Shown: positions 6,331-12,400 of the stretch, one piece after another
How the letters are laid out: each line of letters starts with the position of its first letter
Position numbering within the stretch: the stretch's first letter is position 1
Origin: Pseudomonadota bacterium
GTDB taxonomy: Bacteria > Pseudomonadota > Alphaproteobacteria > Caulobacterales > Caulobacteraceae
Reading direction: 5' to 3'
Length of the DNA: 12,887 bases
Assembly (NCBI GenBank): GCA_023433585.1
Contig: JAEZCL010000259.1
Location: 1-12,887, forward strand
Made by a program: the position numbers and the translations under genes
Notes under the pieces: generated by a model
What the model was told of the DNA's origin: nothing
Seen by the model: the letters and a program-made list of their open reading frames with translations, nothing else
Database searches by the model: none

Positions 6331-7788
6331 ATGGAGATACGCGAAGGCCTGACCTTCGACGATGTTTTGCTCGAACCCGGCGCGTCCGAGTTCATGCCGG
6401 CCGAGGTCGACGTCTCGACCCGGCTGACCCGCGACATCAAGCTGAACATCCCCCTCTTGTCATCCGCCATGGACACGGTGACCGAGACGCGGCTGGCCAT
6501 CGCCATGGCCCAGGCGGGGGGGCTGGGCGTGCTGCACCGGAACATGACGGTCGAGGAACAGGCCGATCAGGTCCGCGCCGTGAAGCGCTATGAAAGCGGC
6601 ATGGTGGTGAACCCGGTGACCGTCTCGCCGGACACCACCCTGGGCGAAGTCCGCGAGATCGTGGCGCGCAAGAAGATCACCGGCTTTCCGGTGGTCGATC
6701 CCAAGTCCGGCAAGCTGGTCGGGATGCTGACCAACCGGGACACGCGCTTCGAGAGCGATCCGGCCATCAAGGCCGAGGCCCTGATGACCACGGGCGAGCT
6801 GATTACCGTGCGCGAGGGCGCCGGGCGGGACGAGGCGCGTGAACTGCTGCGCACCCGCAAGATCGAACGGGTCATCGTGGTGGACGAGGATTACCGCGCC
6901 GTCGGCCTCATCACCATGAAGGACATCGAGAAGGCCCAGGCCTTCCCCAACGCCGCCAAGGACGAGCAGGGACGCCTGCTGGTCGGCGCGGCCTCCACCG
7001 TGGGCGACGCGGGATACGAGCGGGCCATGGCCCTGGCGGATGCGGGCGCCGACGTAGTGGTGATCGACACCGCCCACGGCCACTCCATCTCGGTGGCCCA
7101 GGTGGTCGAGCGCATCAAGCGCGAGTCCAACCGCATCCAGATCATCGCCGGGAACGTCGCCACATACGACGCCGCGCGCGCCCTGATCGACGCGGGCGCC
7201 GACGCGGTGAAGGTGGGCATCGGGCCGGGCAGCATCTGCACCACCCGCATCGTGGCGGGCGTGGGCGTGCCGCAGCTGACCGCCGTGATGGACGCCGTGC
7301 GGGCGGCCAAGGCGTCCGGCGCTCCGGTGATCGCCGACGGCGGCATCAAATATTCGGGCGACCTGGCCAAGGCCATCGCGGCGGGCGCGAGCGTCGCCAT
7401 GATGGGCTCGATGTTCGCCGGAACCGACGAAAGCCCCGGCGAGGTGTTCCTGTATCAGGGCCGGTCCTACAAATCCTATCGCGGCATGGGGTCGGTGGGC
7501 GCAATGGCCAGGGGTTCGGCCGACCGCTACTTCCAGAAGGAAGTCTCCCAGGAGAAGCTGGTGCCCGAAGGCATCGAGGGCCAGACCCCCTACAAGGGTC
7601 CGATCAGCCCGGTTCTGCATCAGCTGGTGGGCGGCCTGCGCGCCGCCATGGGCTATGTGGGCGGCGGCACGATCCCCGAATTCCAGCAGCGGGCGCGGTT
7701 CGTGCGCATCACCAATGCGGGCCTGCGCGAAAGCCATGTGCACGACGTGATGATAACCCGCGAGGCGCCGAACTATCGGCAGGGGTGA
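6331..7788 (+). CDS. guaB: IMP dehydrogenase
   Basis: Cytosolic enzyme that oxidises IMP to XMP with NAD+, the committed step of GMP synthesis. At 485 residues it has normal length. It opens with the typical EGLTFDDVLLEPG and LNIPLLSSAMDTVTE. The two CBS domains span about residues 88-205 (VNPVTVSPDTTLGEV; LMTTGELITV) and are known to bind nucleotides and tune activity. The catalytic loop GPGSICTTRIVAGVG carries Cys303, which forms the covalent E-XMP intermediate. AGNVATYDAARAL and ADGGIKYSGD line the phosphate site, and the mobile flap is near YRGMGSVGAM. The frame runs upstream to 6253, but the ATG at 6331 has GGAG about 7 nt before it and gives the family N-terminus. It heads a plus-strand cluster ending with guaA, which completes GMP synthesis. 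Confidence 0.98.
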   Translation: MEIREGLTFDDVLLEPGASEFMPAEVDVSTRLTRDIKLNIPLLSSAMDTVTETRLAIAMAQAGGLGVLHRNMTVEEQADQVRAVKRYESGMVVNPVTVSPDTTLGEVREIVARKKITGFPVVDPKSGKLVGMLTNRDTRFESDPAIKAEALMTTGELITVREGAGRDEARELLRTRKIERVIVVDEDYRAVGLITMKDIEKAQAFPNAAKDEQGRLLVGAASTVGDAGYERAMALADAGADVVVIDTAHGHSISVAQVVERIKRESNRIQIIAGNVATYDAARALIDAGADAVKVGIGPGSICTTRIVAGVGVPQLTAVMDAVRAAKASGAPVIADGGIKYSGDLAKAIAAGASVAMMGSMFAGTDESPGEVFLYQGRSYKSYRGMGSVGAMARGSADRYFQKEVSQEKLVPEGIEGQTPYKGPISPVLHQLVGGLRAAMGYVGGGTIPEFQQRARFVRITNAGLRESHVHDVMITREAPNYRQG

Positions 7789-7833
7789 CGCCGTGAACGT
7801 TTCCCGCTCCGTCACCCTGAGTGTTCCCACACC

Positions 7834-7996
7834 CGTCATCCCCGGCCTTGTGCCGGGGATCCATATTCACGGAGCATTCCGTGCTCGCCCGGCTCTGACC
7901 GAGCGTAGGGATCGCCGGGACAGGCCCGGCGATGACGGTCAAAGGAGCCCTCAAACTCAACAGAACAACCTCGGGACACGCCCGAGGATGACGGGG
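7834..7996. repeat. block of three REP-like palindromes
   Basis: The 215-nt gap after guaB holds three related hairpins. Unit 1: ATCCCCGGC/GCCGGGGAT, 7838-7860, 9-bp stem, 5-nt loop. Unit 2: ATCGCCGGG/CCCGGCGAT, 7911-7933, 9-bp stem, 5-nt loop. Unit 3: CCTCGGG/CCCGAGG, 7969-7987, 7-bp stem, 5-nt loop. Units 2 and 3 are each followed by GATGACGG or the like; unit 1 is the same motif in the opposite orientation (CCGTCATC precedes it). A smaller hairpin (CACGGA/TCCGTG, 7868-7883) lies between units 1 and 2. A 69-codon frame here (7793-8002) yields PGLVPGIHIHG-type sequence, a familiar false product of such repeats in Alphaproteobacteria, so I call no gene. The hairpins lack a T-run; they may affect mRNA stability or partial termination. 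Confidence 0.85.
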
Positions 7997-8003
7997 GAAT
8001 GAA

Positions 8004-8402
8004 ATGACCATCGAACTGAGCTATCTGGCGGCGACCCTGATCCTCGCCTTCGTGCAGGTCATGCTGCCGGCGGTGGCGCGCACGCGCCTGTATGGGGCCA
8101 GGTGGAACGCCGGGCCGCGCGATGAAACCCAGCCGCCGCCCGGCCCGATCACCGGCCGACTGGAGCGGGCCCAGGCCAATCTCTACGAGACCCTGCCGCT
8201 GTTCATCGCCATCGTGCTGATCGCCCATGTGGCGGATCGGAACGGAACACTGACGGCCTGGGGCGCGGCGCTCTATTTCTGGGCGCGGGTCGTCTATGTG
8301 CCGCTCTATGCGTTCGGCGTGCCCTATGTGCGCTCGGCGGCGTTCTTCGTGGCCTTCGTCGGTCTGGTGCTGCTCTTCGCCGGAGTGCTGATCCCCTCGT
8401 GA
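8004..8402 (+). CDS. MAPEG family membrane protein
   Basis: 132-residue integral membrane protein, the usual size for bacterial MAPEG (COG3686-like) proteins. Four hydrophobic segments lie at about residues 4-22, 62-77, 84-102 and 110-130. The family signature RAQANLYETLPLF at 55-67 (Arg, Asn and Glu spaced as in the eicosanoid/glutathione family) is clear, and Arg/Pro-rich cytosolic sequence (about 26-52) precedes it. Eukaryotic relatives are glutathione S-transferases and leukotriene or prostaglandin synthases; bacterial members are mostly uncharacterised, so no substrate is assigned. Its ribosome site GGGGGA lies at the tail of the third REP-like palindrome, about 6 nt before the ATG. Its stop overlaps the GTG of the next gene by 4 nt (GTGA), so translation is probably coupled to the methyltransferase. 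Confidence 0.9.
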   Translation: MTIELSYLAATLILAFVQVMLPAVARTRLYGARWNAGPRDETQPPPGPITGRLERAQANLYETLPLFIAIVLIAHVADRNGTLTAWGAALYFWARVVYVPLYAFGVPYVRSAAFFVAFVGLVLLFAGVLIPS

Positions 8403-9859
8403 CCCCCGCCGCCCGCCTTTCCGCCGCTGCATCGATCCTGGATTCCATCGCCCAGAGTCGGCGTCCGGCCGAGGCCGTGCTGAAGGACTGGGGACGGGCG
8501 AACCGCTATGCCGGATCCAAGGACCGGCGCGCCGTCGCCGACCGGGTTTACCGGGTCATCCGGTCGCGGGCGCGGCTGGTCTGGGCCATGGGCGGGCGCG
8601 AGGATGGGCGGGCGCTGGTGATCGGATCGCTGGCCCTGATCGACGGCCTGCCGCTGGATGAGATCGAGGCCCTGCATTCGGGCGAGGGCTATGGTCCCAA
8701 GCCCCTGTCGAAACAGGAACGCGGCCGCATTACGGCGCCCCGGGGCGACGTGCCCGGCTGGATCGCCGCGGGTCTGCCCGCCTTCGTGGTCGAGGATTTC
8801 AAACGGGCGTTCGGCGACCGCTGGGCCAAGGAAGCCGAGGCCCTGATGAGCCCCCGCGCGCCGGTGGACCTGCGCGTCAACAGGGCCAGGACGACGGTGG
8901 ATGCGGTGGAGGCCGAACTGCGCGCCGCCGACCTGTCGCCCGAGCGCACCCCGTGGTCCGCCTGGGGCCTGCGCCTGTCGCCCGAGCCGCCGCCGGATGT
9001 TCAGGCGCTGGAGGGGTTCAAGGCCGGGCGGTTCGAGATTCAGGACGAGGGCAGCCAGTTGACCTGCTGGCTGGCGACGGGCGGGCTGGACCTGAGCGGG
9101 GCGGTGGTGGTGGATTATTGCGCGGGCGGCGGCGGCAAGACGCTGGGTCTGGCGCAGCAGATGCTTCCTTCTCCCCTCGGGGGAGAGGGTGTCATGCGGA
9201 GCCTGACGGATGAGGGGGCTGTCGGCGGCGCGCACGATTCATCCGAACCACCGGAAATGCGGACGGAGCCCCCTCATCCGAGCCGCTTCGCGGCCCACCT
9301 TCTCCCCCGGGGGGAGAAGGATTCGGCTCTCATCGCCTGCGACGTGGTTCCGCGCCGGTTGGACAACATCCGGCCGCGTCTGGAACGGGCGGGCGTCCGT
9401 GCGGACCTGCGGCTGCTCGGGCCGGAAGGCGAGGGCGTCGAGGACCTGGCGGACGCCGCCGATCTGGTGCTGGTGGACGCGCCCTGTTCGGGGACGGGCG
9501 CCTGGCGACGGCGGCCCGAGGACGCCTGGCGCCTGACGCCGGAGGAGGTGGAGCGGCTGCACGGGCTGCAGGTGATGATCCTCGGGCGGGCCGCCGGGCT
9601 GGTGCGGCCGGGCGGACGGCTGGCCTATGTGACCTGTTCGATGCTGACGCGTGAGAATGAGGACAGCGCGGCGGCCTTCGAGGCGGCGCATCCGGATTTC
9701 CGGCCTCTCCCGATTTCGGCAACCCTGGCGAACCCGGCGCTCACCGACGCGGGCCGCGAGCGCCTGACGGGGCTGGCCGACGGCCATCGCCTGCGCCTGA
9801 GCCCGGCGAGCGCGGGCACGGACGGCTTCTTCATCGCCCTTTACGAGCGTGCGGCATGA
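8399..9859 (+). CDS. RsmB/NOP-family rRNA cytosine-5 methyltransferase with in-frame insertion
   Basis: 486-residue SAM-dependent RNA m5C methyltransferase, probably acting on 16S rRNA. The GTG start overlaps the previous stop by 4 nt. The N-terminal helical part includes RYAGSKDRRAVADRVYRVIRS (split here only by reading: RYAGSKDRR and AVADRVYRVIRS), as in RsmB-like enzymes of this group. SAM motif I is DYCAGGGGKT (239-248). Motif IV is DAPCSGTG with Cys363, and motif VI is YVTCSM with Cys413, the expected release and nucleophile cysteines. Residues about 257-308 (PSPLGGEG to RGEK) do not belong to the family fold: they are encoded by a palindromic repeat inserted between motif I and the strand IACDVVPRRLDNI. 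Without it the protein would be about 435 residues, normal for the family. All core motifs remain in frame. The stop overlaps the next ATG (ATGA). Confidence 0.92.
   Translation: MTPAARLSAAASILDSIAQSRRPAEAVLKDWGRANRYAGSKDRRAVADRVYRVIRSRARLVWAMGGREDGRALVIGSLALIDGLPLDEIEALHSGEGYGPKPLSKQERGRITAPRGDVPGWIAAGLPAFVVEDFKRAFGDRWAKEAEALMSPRAPVDLRVNRARTTVDAVEAELRAADLSPERTPWSAWGLRLSPEPPPDVQALEGFKAGRFEIQDEGSQLTCWLATGGLDLSGAVVVDYCAGGGGKTLGLAQQMLPSPLGGEGVMRSLTDEGAVGGAHDSSEPPEMRTEPPHPSRFAAHLLPRGEKDSALIACDVVPRRLDNIRPRLERAGVRADLRLLGPEGEGVEDLADAADLVLVDAPCSGTGAWRRRPEDAWRLTPEEVERLHGLQVMILGRAAGLVRPGGRLAYVTCSMLTRENEDSAAAFEAAHPDFRPLPISATLANPALTDAGRERLTGLADGHRLRLSPASAGTDGFFIALYERAA
9167..9320. repeat. nested palindromic repeat inserted in frame in the methyltransferase gene
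   Basis: The element is bounded by CCTTCTCCCC (9167-9176) and its exact reverse complement GGGGAGAAGG (9311-9320). Each end is itself a palindrome (CTCCCCTCGGGGGAG on the left, CTTCTCCCCCGGGGGGAGAAG on the right, the latter ending at 9319). Inside is a 14-bp inverted repeat, CGGATGAGGGGGCT (9207-9220) with AGCCCCCTCATCCG (9267-9280), around a 46-nt loop. It encodes no recognisable domain. The translated PSPLGGEG sequence is familiar from dispersed palindromic repeats in Alphaproteobacteria. The layout resembles the gene-invading palindromic elements of Rickettsia in behaviour, though not in sequence that I can verify. Confidence 0.85.
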
Positions 9860-10557
9860 CGGGCCGTATCGAACGCTGGGGCGAACTGTCGGTGCTGCCG
9901 GTGATGGCCGCCCCGGCGGAATACGGCGAACACCTGCAGGCGCGCATCGCGCCGCTGATGACCGGCATCGGCCCGGTGGAGGCGGCGGTCAGCCTGACGG
10001 CGGCCCTGGGGCGGCTGGACGGGCAGGGCGACTTGCCGGACCTGATCGTCTCGCTGGGGTCGTGCGGCTCGCCGGGGCTGGAGCACGCGGCGGTCTATCA
10101 GGCGTCCTCGGTCAGTTACCGCGACATGGACGCCAGCCCGCTGGGCTTTGAAAAGGGCGTGACGCCGCTGCTCGACCTGCCCGCCGTCGTGCCCCTGCCG
10201 TACCCGATCCCCGGCGTGCCGTGCGCGCGCCTGTCGACCGGGGCGAACGTGGTCTCCGGCGCCGCCTATGGGGCCATCGACGCGGAGATGGTGGACATGG
10301 AGACCTGGGCGCTGGTCCGCGCGGCCCAGGCGTTCGGCGTGTCCCTGATCGCCCTGCGCGGCGTGTCTGACGGCCGGGCCGAACTGAAGGCGCTGGAGGA
10401 CTGGACCTCGACCCTTCATCACGTGGACGAGAACCTGGCCGCCGCGCTGGACGCCCTGATCGCGGTGCTGGAGGCCCATGGCTTCGCCGCACTTGAAATT
10501 CCGGCCGCTCGCGGCCTAGACCCCGCCCATTCCCTCGCCCCGGATTCGACCGCATGA
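9856..10557 (+). CDS. mtnN: 5'-methylthioadenosine/S-adenosylhomocysteine nucleosidase
   Basis: 233-residue cytosolic enzyme of the PNP_UDP_1 phosphorylase fold that cleaves MTA and SAH to adenine and the thioribosyl product, removing SAH that inhibits methyltransferases. Family features are LMTGIGPVEAAVSLTAAL (ribose/phosphate-side loop, residues 34-51), SLGSCGSPGL, VDMET with Glu149, and LRGVSDG with Asp172, the expected general acid. The catalytic N-terminal Glu of the E. coli enzyme (in GAMEEE) has no clear match here; VMAAPAEYGEHL may supply it through Glu22 or Glu25. The sequence is well diverged from E. coli, so a futalosine- or other nucleoside-specific relative is possible. ATG overlaps the methyltransferase stop (ATGA), and its own stop overlaps the guaA ATG in the same way. 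Coupling to a methyltransferase fits SAH removal; adenine release fits a purine cluster. Confidence 0.82.
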   Translation: MTGRIERWGELSVLPVMAAPAEYGEHLQARIAPLMTGIGPVEAAVSLTAALGRLDGQGDLPDLIVSLGSCGSPGLEHAAVYQASSVSYRDMDASPLGFEKGVTPLLDLPAVVPLPYPIPGVPCARLSTGANVVSGAAYGAIDAEMVDMETWALVRAAQAFGVSLIALRGVSDGRAELKALEDWTSTLHHVDENLAAALDALIAVLEAHGFAALEIPAARGLDPAHSLAPDSTA

Positions 10558-12110
10558 CCACCCAGCACCAGAAAGTCCTCATCGTCGATTTCGGCAGCCA
10601 GGTGACCCAGCTGATCGCCCGGCGCCTGCGCGAGGCCGGGGTCTATTGCGAGATCCATCCGTTCCAGAAGGCGGGCGAGGCGCTGGCGGCCATGGCGCCC
10701 CAGGCGATCATCCTGTCCGGCGGCCCGGCCTCGACCACCGAAGCGGACAGCCCGCGCGTGGACCGGGCGGTGTTCGATTACGGCGCCCCGATCCTGGGCA
10801 TCTGCTATGGCGAGCAGCTCATCTGCGCCGAACTGGGCGGCCGGGTGGAGGGCGGCCACCATCGGGAATTCGGCCGCGCCGAGATCGAGGTGAAGACCGA
10901 CAGCCCCCTGTTCGCGGGCGTCGCTTCGGTCGGGGATCGCGAGCCGGTGTGGATGAGCCATGGCGACCGGGTGACGGCCATCCCGCCGGGCTTCCAGGTC
11001 ATCGCCACCAGCGAGGGCGCGCCGTTTGCCGCCATCGCCGACGAGACGCGGAAAATCTATGGCGTCCAGTTCCACCCGGAGGTGATGCACACCCCGAAGG
11101 GCGCCCAGTTGCTCAAGAACTTCACCCATGGGATCGCGGGCCTGACCGGCGACTGGACCATGGCCGCCTACCGCGACGAGCAGATCGAGAAGATTCGGGC
11201 TCAGGTGGGAAGCGCGAAGGTCATCTGCGGCCTGTCGGGCGGGGTGGATTCATCCGTGGCGGCGGTGCTGATCCACGAGGCCATCGGCGACCAGCTGACC
11301 TGCGTGTTCGTGGACACCGGCCTGATGCGCAAGGGGGAGGCCGACCAGGTCACGACCCTGTTCAGGGAGCACTATAATATCCCCCTGATCCACGTTGATG
11401 CGTCGGAAGAATTTCTCGGCCAGCTCGCGGGCGTTTCGGACCCCGAAACCAAGCGCAAGACCATCGGCCGCGTCTTCATCGAGGTGTTCGACCGCGAGGC
11501 GAACAGGATCGACGGCGCCGAGTTCCTGGCCCAGGGCACCCTCTATCCTGACGTGATCGAGAGCGTCTCTCCGACCGGCGGCCCGTCCCATGTCATCAAG
11601 AGCCACCATAATGTCGGCGGCCTGCCGGACTTCATGAAGCTGAAGCTGGTGGAGCCTCTGCGGGAACTGTTCAAGGACGAGGTGAGGGCGCTGGGCCGCG
11701 AACTGGGCCTGACCGACGCCTTCGTGGGCCGCCACCCGTTCCCCGGGCCGGGCCTGGCCATCCGCATCCCCGGCGAGATCACGCCCGAGGCCGTGGCCAC
11801 CCTCCAGGACGCCGACGCCATATACCTCGACGAAATCCGCAAGGCGGGCCTCTATGACGAGATCTGGCAGGCGTTCGCGGTGCTGCTGCCGGTCAAGACG
11901 GTCGGCGTCATGGGCGACGCCCGCACCTACGAAAAGGTCCTGGCCCTGCGCGCCGTCACCTCCACCGACGGCATGACGGCGGATTTCTACCCGTTCCCCT
12001 GGGACGTCCTGGCCCGCACCGCCACCAGAATCATCAATGAAGTCAGGGGCGTGAACCGAGTCGTTTACGACGTAACCTCCAAGCCCCCCGGCACCATCGA
12101 ATGGGAATAA
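10554..12110 (+). CDS. guaA: GMP synthase (glutamine-hydrolysing)
   Basis: Cytosolic enzyme that aminates XMP to GMP with glutamine and ATP, the step after GuaB. At 518 residues it is full length. The N-terminal class I glutamine amidotransferase has the triad Cys84 (GICYGEQ), His174 and Glu176 (GVQFHPEV), with GGPAS and SHGDR also present. The ATP-pyrophosphatase domain has the PP-loop SGGVDSS at 228-234. The C-terminal dimerisation domain ends SKPPGTIEWE, as in the family. The ATG overlaps the preceding stop codon (ATGA), so translation is likely coupled to the MTA/SAH nucleosidase gene. The gene is intact although a tyrosine integrase follows 290 nt downstream, as expected where islands insert at the 3' end of guaA and leave its coding sequence whole. 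Confidence 0.98.
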   Translation: MTTQHQKVLIVDFGSQVTQLIARRLREAGVYCEIHPFQKAGEALAAMAPQAIILSGGPASTTEADSPRVDRAVFDYGAPILGICYGEQLICAELGGRVEGGHHREFGRAEIEVKTDSPLFAGVASVGDREPVWMSHGDRVTAIPPGFQVIATSEGAPFAAIADETRKIYGVQFHPEVMHTPKGAQLLKNFTHGIAGLTGDWTMAAYRDEQIEKIRAQVGSAKVICGLSGGVDSSVAAVLIHEAIGDQLTCVFVDTGLMRKGEADQVTTLFREHYNIPLIHVDASEEFLGQLAGVSDPETKRKTIGRVFIEVFDREANRIDGAEFLAQGTLYPDVIESVSPTGGPSHVIKSHHNVGGLPDFMKLKLVEPLRELFKDEVRALGRELGLTDAFVGRHPFPGPGLAIRIPGEITPEAVATLQDADAIYLDEIRKAGLYDEIWQAFAVLLPVKTVGVMGDARTYEKVLALRAVTSTDGMTADFYPFPWDVLARTATRIINEVRGVNRVVYDVTSKPPGTIEWE

Positions 12111-12184
12111 TTCAGGCCTTTCGGAGCCCTTCGATATCGCTTCCGAAATGGCGGGTAAGCCACTGACTAAAAAGTGAATTCTAA

Positions 12185-12223
12185 CGAGACCCTTCGAAGC
12201 CTTTCGGAGGGTCTCGCTTTTGT
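12185..12223 (+). terminator. rho-independent terminator of guaA
   Basis: CGAGACCCTTCGAA (12185-12198) pairs with TTCGGAGGGTCTCG (12203-12216): 14 bp with one G-U pair and the loop GCCT. CTTTTGT follows directly. It lies 75 nt after the guaA stop and probably ends the gua cluster transcript. Confidence 0.88.
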
Positions 12224-12237
12224 GATGCCGACCCTTT

Positions 12238-12312
12238 TGACGGTATCTCACGCCGTTGCCCGCGCGGCTTTGGGCTCATACCGTCAGGTCCCTGGCGACC
12301 TGCTGACGGTAT
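12238..12312. repeat. three copies of the 9-mer TGACGGTAT before the integrase gene
   Basis: TGACGGTAT occurs at 12238-12246 and 12304-12312 on the plus strand, and at 12278-12286 on the minus strand (ATACCGTCA). The two inner copies form the arms of the second terminator hairpin; the first copy is free. Arm-type integrase sites or excisionase sites are possible, but that is inference. Confidence 0.6.
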
Positions 12313-12316
12313 TTTT
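12278..12316 (+). terminator. second rho-independent terminator, upstream of the integrase
   Basis: ATACCGTCAGGTC (12278-12290) pairs with GACCTG (12297-12302) and, after a 3-nt bulge, ACGGTAT (12306-12312). The loop is CCTGGC and TTTTT ends at 12316. It stops plus-strand transcripts before the integrase, so that gene probably has its own promoter between about 12317 and 12390. Confidence 0.7.
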
Positions 12317-12400
12317 CTCGACCAAGATACGGAAAGATAAGGAAAATACTCGCTCAAAAGCGCCCGATTTCAGCTCGCTCTAGCGTGAGGGGATTTTACC

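Noticed and set aside
6460..7839. A 459-codon open frame opposite guaB
   Set aside because: Translation is His/Ala/Gly/Asp-rich and without family features; guaB on the other strand is unambiguous.
7834..7996. CRISPR array
   Set aside because: The repeats are inverted relative to each other, palindromic, unevenly spaced and without spacers of constant length.
7793..8002. A 69-residue protein between guaB and the MAPEG gene
   Set aside because: It is wholly made of palindromic repeat sequence; its PGLVPGIH-type translation is a common artefact of such repeats.
9167..9320. Programmed frameshift or pseudogene in the methyltransferase
   Set aside because: The frame stays open through the insertion and motifs I, IV and VI are all intact and in one frame.
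12174..12383. A 69-codon open frame between guaA and the integrase
   Set aside because: It spans two rho-independent terminators and has no ribosome site or recognisable protein feature.
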